64,000 nt of DNA, from the IMG/VR virus record IMGVR_UViG_3300020020_000027, positions 1 through 64,000 of that record; one strand, given 5' to 3'. The stretch is from a virus. The notes under the pieces were generated by a model, which was not told where the DNA came from, made no database searches, and saw only the letters and a list, made by a program, of their open reading frames with translations. Shown here in pieces: positions 47,255 to 55,913 of this stretch (its first letter is position 1; every line of letters begins with the position of its first letter). Position numbers and translations under genes: made by a program.

Positions 47255-48214
47255 TTAGACGTTAGTGGCGTCCAGGATCACGTAACCGGCAATCTGCTTG
47301 TCGGAAGCGTCCAGCGCGGTCATCTTGTGATCATAGGAACGCGAAACCCGAATCACGTCACTCTTGCGGGGGTTTTCCCGCCACCGGTCAACAACCTGAC
47401 CATTCCAGACAAATTCGTACCCAAAAGCAGGAAGCTTCAAACCTGGACGAGAAGGCACGTAGGCCATCAGTACGTCATTGCCCCACAAATAAGCCAGAGA
47501 CTCTGCCTGACCAAGAGGAGCCGAGTTAATTCCTGCACCAGGAACGATAACAGACTGGAAACCCAACACCGCAGCAAGCAATTCCTGCGAGAAAATCGCT
47601 CGCTCAGAGTACTTAATGCGCTCAAGGAAGTCCGGGTGATCTTCTAGAATCGACATTGAGGTGTACGGCACCAGCAAAACATTCGGCTCTAGGAAAATCT
47701 TCGAGTGAATTGCGCGCTTGCCCACCCGAAGGTTAGAAATAGGGTCAGAGTTAGTGTAGTCATTCCACTGTGAAGTACCCGAGAGGGTCACAGTGTTACC
47801 TGAAGCGTAGTTAGCCGCAGTCGTCACCAAGGTCTGTATGATTCGCTCACGTCCAAGCATTATCTTGGAGGTGATAATCTCAGTTCCGTCTCGGTCTGGA
47901 GCCAATGGAGAGTCAGCATTTCTCCGCTCTTCGTCGGTAACATAAATCTGCAAAGCATGCTCAATACAGAAATATGTATCCGTCGAAACGGTAGCGCCAG
48001 TAACCTCACGTGCGACAGCACCAGGAGCGCGAACATCGTCCTCAGGCAGCCAACCTTCACGGCCGAAGGTGTAATACTTATCGGATTGTTTTTGGACATT
48101 CAGTGCCGGAAACAGGCGGTCGCCGACCATCCCGTTATTTGGCCACCCAATGCTTATCTGAGTAAGTACTTGATCAACATGCACTTCCCCAGATCCACTT
48201 GGACTGTAGACCAT
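47255..48214 (-). CDS. Major capsid protein
   Basis: 319 aa. Features of the phage capsid E/Mu-like group: FTFGREGW-type region, YVTDEERRNAD, LVPYTSMSILEDHP, and a C-terminal strand with DRWRENPRKSDVIRVS. Starts with the tag VYSPSGSGEVHVD that is also at the start of the prohead protease. Expected to form the HK97-fold shell. Confidence 0.85.
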   Translation of the reverse strand: MVYSPSGSGEVHVDQVLTQISIGWPNNGMVGDRLFPALNVQKQSDKYYTFGREGWLPEDDVRAPGAVAREVTGATVSTDTYFCIEHALQIYVTDEERRNADSPLAPDRDGTEIITSKIMLGRERIIQTLVTTAANYASGNTVTLSGTSQWNDYTNSDPISNLRVGKRAIHSKIFLEPNVLLVPYTSMSILEDHPDFLERIKYSERAIFSQELLAAVLGFQSVIVPGAGINSAPLGQAESLAYLWGNDVLMAYVPSRPGLKLPAFGYEFVWNGQVVDRWRENPRKSDVIRVSRSYDHKMTALDASDKQIAGYVILDATNV

Positions 48215-48244
48215 GTAAAGCTCCTAAAAGTAGCTAGTATTAGA

Positions 48245-48634
48245 TTAGGAGACCCACTTGACGCCTGGCGTAAGTAGAACATCAATAATTGCCCCGGCCG
48301 TACCGGTCTGTAGTGCCACACCAGCGACAAAGTTACCCGCAGCAGTACCCAAAATCGCTTTGCCATCAACTCCGGAAACCAGCCGGTCGCCTGGAGCTGC
48401 ACCACCAGTGCCAAGAGTTACCGGCGCAATACCCTGAAGACGAACCGCAACTACTCCGCCCTCGACAACCTTGGACGCATCCATGTTGTCCATGACCACA
48501 CCAAGGCAAAACTGAGCCAACGTCGGGGTGAGGTCAATGTGGTTTTGGGTAGTTCCAATGGCACAGAAGCGATACTGGATCGCAGCAGCCACTCCCTCTG
48601 GAATACGGCCAACATCTAGAATAAAATTAGCCAT
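48245..48634 (-). CDS. Capsid decoration/stabilising protein
   Basis: 129 aa, all-beta, Gly/Val/Ala-rich, with VRLQGIAPVTLGTGG and APGDRLVSGVDGKA typical of DUF2190-like decoration proteins next to major capsid genes. Confidence 0.7.
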   Translation of the reverse strand: MANFILDVGRIPEGVAAAIQYRFCAIGTTQNHIDLTPTLAQFCLGVVMDNMDASKVVEGGVVAVRLQGIAPVTLGTGGAAPGDRLVSGVDGKAILGTAAGNFVAGVALQTGTAGAIIDVLLTPGVKWVS

Positions 48635-48645
48635 GTGTCACTCCC

Positions 48646-49980
48646 TTATTTACTCGCCTGAGCGCCATCGCCCATACGGTAACGCTCGTACAGCGTTGGA
48701 TCTGCCGATGCAACCTTCTCCACTGCCGTGAGGAAGTCAAGCTTCTCATCCAGCATAAGCTTATTGGTCCGCTCGCTGAATTCCTGCGTGGCAGATTTCT
48801 CTCCCATGGAGTAGTTGTGTCGCACGGCTGCACCCGAGCGCTCGCCAAGCTCCACCATGAAGTTGGTCGAAGTACGCACATTCTCCAGGAATGCAACGAA
48901 CTTACCGGTAAGCTCCTCATTCATGCCAAGCATGATTTCCCGAGCAAGCTCCTTGGCTGATGGAGTCAAAGCCATCTTGTCGTTGTCAAACTCAGACAAG
49001 CGAGAATCAACCAGAGTTTCGCGCATTCTCTTATTGCCATCAGCAATAGCCTTCGCCTGAGTCTCAAAATGAACCAGCAAAGACTTGGCCACTGGGTTAG
49101 CCTCAGCGAGCTTGCGGAACTCCTCGATCTCCTCCAGCTTGGCCACTGGCGTCTTGTCTTCGATCACAGGTGGCTTGTTAAGCTCAGCGAGCTTGGTCGT
49201 CACCCCATCGATAATTGCCTGTAGATCCTTTTGATCCATATTCGTTCCCTCTTTGAGCGAAGTAACGTCTTTACCGGTGATACCTGACACCAAATCAAAC
49301 GCGTTATCTATCACAGATTCAGACAAGTTGATCGGCACTAGGTTCTTCATGAACGGACGGTTCGTCAAGGCTCCGCCGATGACGACATCATCAAACTCTT
49401 TACCCTGTGGGTCTTCCCACTTGTCGGCAAATTCGAGCGAGAAGTACTTGAACTTCTTCTCTCGAACCTTCTCAGCAATGTCCTTCACAAACTCAACAAA
49501 AAGCCAAAGTCCATCAGAACGAACCTGAGAATCCTTTACCCACGCAGCAGCGCCATCGGCACTGTCGTTATCGTGATTAAGGTTGATACTTGGGTCGATT
49601 CCTCGAACCTTTTTCTTGACACTATCTGCAAGAGCATTAATCTTTTGCAGGCTAGCGTCAATCACACCAAATACTGGGTGCTTATACTGTCCGAATGGAA
49701 GAGCATGAATCCAGGTCGAATCACCTTCCAACTTAACGTCGGAAAGGCTTACGATATATCTAAGATTCTCGCCCATTTTGCCTCCTTCCCTGGCATAAAG
49801 TGCTTGAACTTGTTCCAGTGCCTGAGCATGTGTTTCGTGACATCCGATTTTTGAATTAGTACCTTTTTTGTAGACGCAGTGTCTACCTTCGTCCATCCTG
49901 ACTTCCCAAGGCATGTTACCTCCGGATATTACCTTATCGACATGGACTTCGCCTGAGCCGGACGGACTATAAACTGACAT
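48646..49980 (-). CDS. Mu-type prohead protease with scaffold region
   Basis: 444 aa from the ATG at 49980; an earlier ATG overlaps the preceding gene. The N-terminus VYSPSGSGEVHVD matches the capsid protein, followed by a small domain with CVYKK and CHETHAQALEQVQALYA. Residues about 70-220 carry the Mu gpI protease pattern: YFSLEFADKW and VIGGALTNRPF. The C-terminal half is helical with QKDLQAIIDGV and serves as scaffold. Confidence 0.8.
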   Translation of the reverse strand: MSVYSPSGSGEVHVDKVISGGNMPWEVRMDEGRHCVYKKGTNSKIGCHETHAQALEQVQALYAREGGKMGENLRYIVSLSDVKLEGDSTWIHALPFGQYKHPVFGVIDASLQKINALADSVKKKVRGIDPSINLNHDNDSADGAAAWVKDSQVRSDGLWLFVEFVKDIAEKVREKKFKYFSLEFADKWEDPQGKEFDDVVIGGALTNRPFMKNLVPINLSESVIDNAFDLVSGITGKDVTSLKEGTNMDQKDLQAIIDGVTTKLAELNKPPVIEDKTPVAKLEEIEEFRKLAEANPVAKSLLVHFETQAKAIADGNKRMRETLVDSRLSEFDNDKMALTPSAKELAREIMLGMNEELTGKFVAFLENVRTSTNFMVELGERSGAAVRHNYSMGEKSATQEFSERTNKLMLDEKLDFLTAVEKVASADPTLYERYRMGDGAQASK

Positions 49981-49985
49981 CGCCT

Positions 49986-49999
49986 TGACACCTGTGTCA
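49986..49999. promoter_or_regulatory. Palindromic TGACACCTGTGTCA site
   Basis: A 14-bp near-perfect palindrome 6 nt before the protease start, identical in plan to the sites at 10044 and 18086. Possible operator. Confidence 0.4.
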
Positions 50000-50224
50000 C
50001 TCGTATGTTTTGGCACTTGCAAGGAAAACTGCCTGAGTCAATTTGTTTACAAGAAACTCAGTATCTTCCTTCCTCTCGTCAGCACTTGGGTGCTCATCGT
50101 AAGATATTTGTAATGAATGAATTATGCCCCAGTCGTCCATCATCTTCGCTACTAAAATCCACTTTCGACTAATTCTATCGAAGTAAAGCGAAACTTTATC
50201 CACCGGAGCGAGCCAGGCCAGCAT
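49997..50224 (-). CDS. Small hypothetical protein
   Basis: 75 aa, start overlapping the preceding gene by 29 nt. Beta strands then a helix (ADERKEDTEFLVNKLTQAVF). May be another small early-late accessory or moron gene. Not recognised. Confidence 0.55.
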   Translation of the reverse strand: MLAWLAPVDKVSLYFDRISRKWILVAKMMDDWGIIHSLQISYDEHPSADERKEDTEFLVNKLTQAVFLASAKTYE

Positions 50225-50411
50225 TTGACCAAAACATTACTTCTTCAAGATGTGTAATCGCTAGGGACTTCTCTCTACCATCAGGAATTATCTCGTTAAG
50301 TTCCAAAGCCAACGTCAAACATTTCATTCGAACGCTAGTGTGATCATTTCGTTTTTCTTCAGTACTCGCTGGATGGAACATGAACCTGTTTTCCAGATCT
50401 ACTATTTCCAT
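50196..50411 (-). CDS. Acb2/Tad1-like cyclic-nucleotide sponge (anti-defence candidate)
   Basis: 71 aa. MEIVDLENRFMFHP followed by REKSLAITHLEEVMFWSNA near the C-terminus fits the small family annotated as Acb2/Tad1 hook domain (DUF7681-type), as I recall it. Known members bind and sequester signalling nucleotides of CBASS or Thoeris immunity. Its length is that of the minimal domain. It is a single small gene between portal and protease genes, a usual moron place. Function by family resemblance only. Confidence 0.65.
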   Translation of the reverse strand: MEIVDLENRFMFHPASTEEKRNDHTSVRMKCLTLALELNEIIPDGREKSLAITHLEEVMFWSNAGLARSGG

Positions 50412-50414
50412 AAA

Positions 50415-51914
50415 TTAGCCTCCGGATCGGTCCGTGCCTGCATTTTTGGCCGGAGTATTGATATATGGCGAGCCTTTTTGCTTGGAACCAGATGACGTAG
50501 GAGGCTTTACGCTACTGGATGGTGAGGCCAAACCACCTTGTCCAGGCATAGGCATCTCGCGAGCCGTGGATTCGTCCAGTGGAGGCAAGCTCATCGAGGA
50601 TCGAATAAGGTTTTCCAACGGCAAATCAGGTGTCAAAATGCGTGCCCCCACCAAGTTGCGCAGCGCGAAGGTCATGGTTCGAGTGTCTTCCCACTCGCCC
50701 ATGCGTCGTACACAAAGTTTGGGGTACCCATTGAACCGCAAATAATTCTTGTCTACCAGCGGCTTGATGACTTTGCGGTTGATCATCGCGGCTAAGGTAT
50801 TGGCTACATACCTGGTAGACTTATAGAAAGTGTCTAGGCTCTCCGTGGAGACTTCACCACTACCCATAAACGAAGCCAAGATTGACTCATATATTTTATG
50901 GTCATGATGCTCAATTGACGGAATCGGATCGACCGGCTGACCTTCGAGCTTAGCGAAGATAACTTCCCAGCTCCACGGGATAGTAATGTAAGCTTTCTCG
51001 TTCGTCCGCAGGTTACGACCTAGATCGTTCGCCAATTCCTTATCTTTAGGAGTGAATCCCATGGGTAGTTTGATGACTGGCACACCAATTCCATGCCGTT
51101 CCTTCTGGATGGCATCGATTTTGTACATAGTGTCTTTGTAATACCAGTGCTTGAAGGCGGTTCGCAGCAATGATGTGCCACGTATATCGCCACCTTCCAT
51201 CTCAAACACCTGGATCAGCAGATTAGACATAGGTATTTCTATCTTTTTGGTGAAATCTAATCCATTGATTGGCTCCAAAGTAACCCCTATGATGCGATTA
51301 ACTGCATCATAATTCCACCCTTGAATGTCAAGGGGATGAATCGGGGGTAGGTTTACCTTAAGCTTCCCAGATTTCCGGTCGAGATACCAAGCAAGCTCAA
51401 AACAGAAAAAGCCATAGTCCAAGCTACGCAAACTGTCCTCAATGAAATGCTCCCATAGCGTTTCCATGTCATCGAACAGTGTTTCCTGGACAAATTTGGC
51501 TATATTCTTGTCTATAGTAGCGTCACTGAACGGTTCCATATACCATTCGGCACCTTGAATAGGAGTTTTCACTATTCTAAGGGCGGATCTTACCGTGCCA
51601 TCGCTACGGACCATATCATAAAATGTCCGCAAACCCCTTTTATCTCTCAGCTCTGGAACGTTTTCCAGACGTGTCCAGGCGGTAAAAGGTGATGGGTCGA
51701 TGAACGACATTTCGGCGAAACCGGTAGTTTCAGTAAGCTCATTATGGTCAGTTCTTTCACTGACTATGATGTATGATCCCTCATGCGGGTCATAATTTGC
51801 GTGCACGATGTCGTAACGATGCAATACCTCAGTTAATTCAAGCTCTCGTTCAGCTTTAAATTCCTCTAGGATGGTCACTGCATCGTCTTGGTTGCCTATG
51901 TTGTCATCCGACAC
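50415..51914 (-). CDS. Portal protein
   Basis: 499 aa. RTFYDMVRSDGTVRSALRIVK and LDYGFFCFELAWYL are typical of DUF935/Mu-type portal proteins; size is in range. Ends with a Pro/Ser/Gly-rich tail. Forms the dodecameric ring for DNA packaging. Confidence 0.82.
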   Translation of the reverse strand: MSDDNIGNQDDAVTILEEFKAERELELTEVLHRYDIVHANYDPHEGSYIIVSERTDHNELTETTGFAEMSFIDPSPFTAWTRLENVPELRDKRGLRTFYDMVRSDGTVRSALRIVKTPIQGAEWYMEPFSDATIDKNIAKFVQETLFDDMETLWEHFIEDSLRSLDYGFFCFELAWYLDRKSGKLKVNLPPIHPLDIQGWNYDAVNRIIGVTLEPINGLDFTKKIEIPMSNLLIQVFEMEGGDIRGTSLLRTAFKHWYYKDTMYKIDAIQKERHGIGVPVIKLPMGFTPKDKELANDLGRNLRTNEKAYITIPWSWEVIFAKLEGQPVDPIPSIEHHDHKIYESILASFMGSGEVSTESLDTFYKSTRYVANTLAAMINRKVIKPLVDKNYLRFNGYPKLCVRRMGEWEDTRTMTFALRNLVGARILTPDLPLENLIRSSMSLPPLDESTAREMPMPGQGGLASPSSSVKPPTSSGSKQKGSPYINTPAKNAGTDRSGG

Positions 51915-51983
51915 GCCAGCTCCGCTTCGTGCTTTTGGGTAATACTATGCGGTAGCTGTACATAGGATGTCAAGAGCCATATA

Positions 51984-53405
51984 CTAGAACGTTTGGCCAT
52001 CCATCGTGACAAATCCGGCATTGGCCAAGGTAGGGTACTTTTCCCTTACTTCTTGAGTAAAAAATCCACTGTCGGACAGTCCTTGCTTAAGCTCGCTTTC
52101 GTCTATTACATCAGAAAGACGAACACGCATACCGAGCTTAAAAATGTGCATAATGCCATATCGTAGAGCATCCATAGCATGGTCGTCACACTTCTTGGCT
52201 TGTTCTCTTGGGTCTCGGTCTTTTCCTCCTTCAGCAGACTTATAATTGTTGAATTCCCGAATCGTGTTTTTGCAGGACGGATCGACATATAATCCAGGTA
52301 CTCCACCGCCCCTATTTTTGAGGAACGTCTTGACCAAGTCGACACCTTCACGCCAATTATCCTTACTTAGTGGGTCTCCTACACAGGGACCATACTTAAT
52401 CGATATATCCTGAATCGCCTCAGGGTCAGCCGCGTCTCCAAAAATCAAGTCCAACTGGTAACCAGCGGGGTTCTCCCGCTCCCGCCAAATTTGCATGTGC
52501 TCATCGAGGGTCAATTGGGGCTGGTAATGCTCCCGCCAGACATGCACAGTGTCCTGTGGACTGACCTGAAACTCAATCGCGGCGCAAGGGTTCACAAAAC
52601 CAAAGTCAATAGACATAAAATTAGGCCAATCTGGCCGGTATTCATGCCTGCGCACATGGGTACGCTCCATGAACTCCTTATAAATTTTACCACTAAACGA
52701 GGTGAAGTCCGCAGCTATTTCCTGTTCAAACGCATCCTTCGACATATTGCGCTTGAGTCGCTTGATCTCAGGGTCATCATAACCCTCGGGGAATATTACA
52801 CTGTTATCCCAACTAGGGTATTGCCAGCTTTCATATTCCGGCTCACGGTCATCCAAACCGCGCTGCCACAGCTCATAAAAGAAATTCTGTCCCTCAGGCG
52901 TCGAAGTAAATATCGCTTTACCGCGCTTATCAGATAAAGCAGGCTCAATCATCCGGTCCCAGGTCTCGCGCTGGTGCTTGGCAGCTTCGCACATCACCAC
53001 CAAATCGAGCCCGTCACCAACTAGTGTTTCCTTGCGCTCCGCGCTGTGCACCTCAATCCTGGTGTCCCAAGGAAACTGGATGTACATGTCACCTTGCTTG
53101 GCATTATATGCCTTTCTGATCTCCGGGAACTTGATGAACTCCAGCTTCATCATAATATCGGCCCAAATAACCCTGAATTCCTTCTCTCCGAGCACGTACG
53201 TGGGGCCAACCAACCAAATTCTCTTATCAGGAACAAAAAGGAACGGTTCTATATCCTTAGCAGTCATAAAAGTTTTGCCAGCTCGACGTCCACAAGCGGC
53301 CACCTTAAACCGGGCATTACTTTTATGGAATTCTACCTGCTTGGGGTGCGGCTGGTAGCCAATCATCTTAAAAAATTTAGCCTTATCGACTACCTGCCGC
53401 TCCAT
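51984..53405 (-). CDS. terL: Terminase large subunit
   Basis: 473 aa. Walker A CGRRAGKT (about residue 37-44), Walker B LDLVVMCEAA (about 130), C-terminal nuclease with SIDFGFVNP (about 255) and MDALRYGIMH. AGGAGA upstream lies in the end of the preceding microprotein gene. Packaging motor and headful or cos nuclease. Confidence 0.9.
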   Translation of the reverse strand: MERQVVDKAKFFKMIGYQPHPKQVEFHKSNARFKVAACGRRAGKTFMTAKDIEPFLFVPDKRIWLVGPTYVLGEKEFRVIWADIMMKLEFIKFPEIRKAYNAKQGDMYIQFPWDTRIEVHSAERKETLVGDGLDLVVMCEAAKHQRETWDRMIEPALSDKRGKAIFTSTPEGQNFFYELWQRGLDDREPEYESWQYPSWDNSVIFPEGYDDPEIKRLKRNMSKDAFEQEIAADFTSFSGKIYKEFMERTHVRRHEYRPDWPNFMSIDFGFVNPCAAIEFQVSPQDTVHVWREHYQPQLTLDEHMQIWRERENPAGYQLDLIFGDAADPEAIQDISIKYGPCVGDPLSKDNWREGVDLVKTFLKNRGGGVPGLYVDPSCKNTIREFNNYKSAEGGKDRDPREQAKKCDDHAMDALRYGIMHIFKLGMRVRLSDVIDESELKQGLSDSGFFTQEVREKYPTLANAGFVTMDGQTF

Positions 53406-53411
53406 ATTATC

Positions 53412-53537
53412 TCATCTCCTTTGTTGTGGAGTTAAGCATTCACCGATAACTATATGTGTCCACCCTACTCCTTGCGCAAAAATTATTTTCTGGCCACAAT
53501 TCGTACATTTTGCCGTTCCGGATTCCAAATAATTCAT
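53412..53537 (-). CDS. CxxC microprotein, paralog 1
   Basis: 41 aa. KCTNCGQKIIF, then GVGWTHIVIGECL and a basic end QQRR. Same plan as the microprotein at 53988-54095 (VTCKNCG, LGWVH, ECL, PRR). Likely one zinc bound by three Cys and a His. Its final codons supply the ribosome site of terL, so translation is coupled. Confidence 0.6.
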   Translation of the reverse strand: MNYLESGTAKCTNCGQKIIFAQGVGWTHIVIGECLTPQQRR

Positions 53538-53540
53538 TGT

Positions 53541-53765
53541 TTATCTCATCTCCGTAACCACTGCTATCTCACTAACGTCTATGTTGAATACCACATTTCC
53601 ATACTGATCTCCAATTTGGACCAGGTTATGCAAGAACTTCGCTGGGTGCTTCTGCACGTATCCAGTAAACTCTTTACCACTTTTAAGGGTAATCTTTATG
53701 CTGGTTCTAGCATTATAACAATCAGTCAGAATTAAATTCCACGTGGAGGGTTGGACGCCATCCAT
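53541..53765 (-). CDS. Small Sm-like-looking protein
   Basis: 74 aa from the ATG at 53765. SIKITLKSGKEFTGYVQK and VVFNIDVSEIAVV look like a short five-strand barrel of Sm/LSm type, but no RNA-binding signature is certain. Overlaps the upstream gene by 34 nt. Confidence 0.5.
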   Translation of the reverse strand: MDGVQPSTWNLILTDCYNARTSIKITLKSGKEFTGYVQKHPAKFLHNLVQIGDQYGNVVFNIDVSEIAVVTEMR

Positions 53766-53986
53766 ATTAGTGCCTCTCGATACCACCAACTACCATCATT
53801 GCAACATAAAATTCCATCACTAGTATACAAAACGCACTTGTGCAGGCTGCCTTGATCATCTAAATGATGAATGTTCCTAAGGCCACCAACTTTTCCAAAT
53901 TGCCTGAGCAATTCTCCACTATGACCACATACTGGACATGGACCACCATACACTTCGGTGAATACCATGTCGAATGTAGAAGCCAT
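53732..53986 (-). CDS. Small zinc-binding protein
   Basis: 84 aa from the ATG at 53986 (AGGAG 6 nt upstream, inside the preceding microprotein). CPVCGHSGE followed by HHLDD and later Cys-Cys residues suggest a zinc ribbon. Confidence 0.6.
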   Translation of the reverse strand: MASTFDMVFTEVYGGPCPVCGHSGELLRQFGKVGGLRNIHHLDDQGSLHKCVLYTSDGILCCNDGSWWYREALIWMASNPPRGI

Positions 53987-53987
53987 A

Positions 53988-54095
53988 TTATCTCCTAGGT
54001 TGCGCCCGCAAGCATTCCACATTTACTACAGTGTGCACCCAACCTAGGTCTACCACTATGACTATTTGGGTTCCACAGTTCTTGCAAGTTACCAC
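53988..54095 (-). CDS. CxxC microprotein, paralog 2
   Basis: 35 aa from a GTG with GAGGAA 7 nt upstream. VTCKNCGTQI, GWVHTVV, ECLRAQPRR parallels paralog 1. Conserved pattern and placement before a ribosome site in both cases support real translation. Confidence 0.5.
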   Translation of the reverse strand: MVTCKNCGTQIVIVVDLGWVHTVVNVECLRAQPRR

Positions 54096-54149
54096 TATCA
54101 ATTCCTCAATTTAGCCTGTCGGTCGGAGAAGCTTTGGCGCCACTTAGGG

Positions 54150-54332
54150 CTACTTCAATTGTGGCTCACGAGATGCCGCCAGCAGGGCAATAAAGAATTC
54201 GAGAGCCGGACTGGTGTCGGTCGCAAATTGCGTGGTGAGTTGGAGGTACAATCTAGCTGCTTCATCACGAGTTAAAACCATCTTCAGCTCTATTGGTCCA
54301 TCTTGTTCTCTAAATGTACTAAACTCTGCCAT
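54150..54332 (-). CDS. Small hypothetical protein
   Basis: 60 aa, MAEFSTFREQDGPIELKMVL then a helical DEAARLYLQL segment. Overlaps the upstream gene by 14 nt. Not recognised. Confidence 0.55.
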   Translation of the reverse strand: MAEFSTFREQDGPIELKMVLTRDEAARLYLQLTTQFATDTSPALEFFIALLAASREPQLK

Positions 54333-54558
54333 AATTCTCTCTATCTTTGTCTAGTTGATCTTTAATACCCTGCAATGGAGTCGAGTCTGGGTGATCCCAA
54401 GGAAGACCGCCCCTAGACACAGAACTATATTCACAGCTCTTTAGCTGACAAGCATGAAGTCCTCCGGCTGACCAATAAAACATAGGAATATCTTTGTGTA
54501 TGGGACATACACAGCTTTCATCGCATTGGTGTTGAATTTCGTTCTGCTCGTCTTTCAT
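54319..54558 (-). CDS. Small Cys/His protein
   Basis: 79 aa from the ATG at 54558. HQCDESCVCPIHKD and HACQLKSC could bind metal; polar end. Overlaps the membrane gene upstream by 41 nt. Confidence 0.55.
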   Translation of the reverse strand: MKDEQNEIQHQCDESCVCPIHKDIPMFYWSAGGLHACQLKSCEYSSVSRGGLPWDHPDSTPLQGIKDQLDKDRENYGRV

Positions 54559-54730
54559 GGTTTTCCCAATCCTTTGTGGCCAACGTCCCACTAATGATGC
54601 TACAGATCATCGCCGCTATAGGCCATTTAGTCACCAGAAATACTGCTACATAAGTTATTATAAAGAAAAAATTAGTGTAACAAATTGCATAAATTAATTT
54701 AATTAGTGTTGCTCTGTTATGTGGTTTCAT
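54518..54730 (-). CDS. Small two-helix membrane protein
   Basis: 70 aa, two hydrophobic segments (about residues 12-32 and 37-50), basic end. 4-nt overlap upstream. Function unknown. Confidence 0.6.
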   Translation of the reverse strand: MKPHNRATLIKLIYAICYTNFFFIITYVAVFLVTKWPIAAMICSIISGTLATKDWENHERRAERNSTPMR

Positions 54731-54918
54731 ATTCCCCTCCGGCAGCGACGTTTCGCAAAATAAAGGATATAATATTTTCCCACGTAGGAACGAATTTTGT
54801 AATAGTCAGACTCTGCATAAATAGCATATTTATGCTTTCCTGTCTGATAGATGCGCCAGGTATATAAAGGGTGTTGAACCTGAAAAATTATTGGTGCTGG
54901 CTTGAATTTATTCATCAT
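54727..54918 (-). CDS. Small basic Tyr-rich protein
   Basis: 63 aa, with many Tyr and Lys (YKIRSYVGKYYILYF), beta-rich. Not recognised. Confidence 0.5.
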   Translation of the reverse strand: MMNKFKPAPIIFQVQHPLYTWRIYQTGKHKYAIYAESDYYKIRSYVGKYYILYFAKRRCRRGI

Positions 54919-54936
54919 TCGCCGTCCAATGATTTT

Positions 54937-55134
54937 TCATTGTGTCACTCGCTTAAATTGTCCTGGAGTCGGTGTCAAACACCAACAACAATAATCGTGT
55001 TCCGGTATGCTGCAATCAGCCGTAGGTTCATGTCCCCAAATCATACAAGTGGTCCATTCTATTATTGTTCTGAACCAATCAGGCTTATACTCGGGCGGAC
55101 CATCCCATAGCCAAAACATTATCTTTTTTCTCAT
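54937..55134 (-). CDS. Small Trp/Cys-rich protein
   Basis: 65 aa from the ATG that overlaps the glycosyltransferase-like stop (ATGA). Many Trp, then Cys-Ser and CCWC; may bind metal at the surface of a membrane. Not recognised. Confidence 0.5.
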   Translation of the reverse strand: MRKKIMFWLWDGPPEYKPDWFRTIIEWTTCMIWGHEPTADCSIPEHDYCCWCLTPTPGQFKRVTQ

Positions 55135-55913
55135 TGTAACCACACAGTCTTGGCATGAGTAGTTTTTACTTTAGGATGTATAAATACCGGTATTCCAATA
55201 GTGGCGAGACGATAACAGAAGCTTAAATCTTCGCCGATAATGTGCCCCCGAGAATTGCGCTTGGCGGTCGGCATGTGCACTCGCTCGAACCAACGGCGCC
55301 CGTAGAAGTTTTGCACAGCCATCGCTGCGCCCCGTGAAATCAACAGAGCGGCGGTTCCAGTGCCCGCTACCTGTATGGGCTCGGACGCCTCAAGATCAAC
55401 GTCCTGCTTCAAGGTAAACGATAAGATTTCTTTTTTCTCTTTTCCATCTTTAATTTCTCCTGATTTATTTTCTTCAGTTTCGTCTGCTTCAACGGTAAAT
55501 ATAGATAGGTCATAAGCAGTAATAAACTCTTCAGTCAAGTATCCGCCGAAGCCATCTTTATCGGTTTTGGTCATACCTTTACATAGTGCTCCGATTACGT
55601 CTTTGTTTGCTTGGAGAAGATTAGCTACGGTGTCTGGAGCAAAACCCATATCAGTGTCTATCCACCAGATATGAGTGGCATCAGTTTTATCCAAGAAGTA
55701 TTCCATCAGCTCGTTCCGAGCTTCTGGAATACTTAAGGGAGATGATAGGGCAGATATTGTATCCTTAGTGAAAAGGTCAGGGTCCGCTGTGTTCGATAGC
55801 TTTAATAGGCTGTGCAGGAAACTATGACTGACATTTTCACCATGTATATAAGCTATTTGCACTTTAGGTTTGGGTGGGTTAGTAATTTCGGACATGACAC
55901 GAGTGTAAACCAT
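55131..55913 (-). CDS. Glycosyltransferase-like protein
   Basis: 260 aa, or 254 aa if the second ATG (55895) is used; neither has a strong ribosome site. VQIAYIHGENVSHSFLHSL start and IWWIDTDMGF (about residue 85, DxD) are GT-A features; GEDLSFCYRLATIG near the end resembles the base/acceptor region. The lysine/glutamate-rich insert at 140-165 is unusual. Likely modifies a cell surface, virion or DNA component. Confidence 0.62.
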   Translation of the reverse strand: MVYTRVMSEITNPPKPKVQIAYIHGENVSHSFLHSLLKLSNTADPDLFTKDTISALSSPLSIPEARNELMEYFLDKTDATHIWWIDTDMGFAPDTVANLLQANKDVIGALCKGMTKTDKDGFGGYLTEEFITAYDLSIFTVEADETEENKSGEIKDGKEKKEILSFTLKQDVDLEASEPIQVAGTGTAALLISRGAAMAVQNFYGRRWFERVHMPTAKRNSRGHIIGEDLSFCYRLATIGIPVFIHPKVKTTHAKTVWLQ

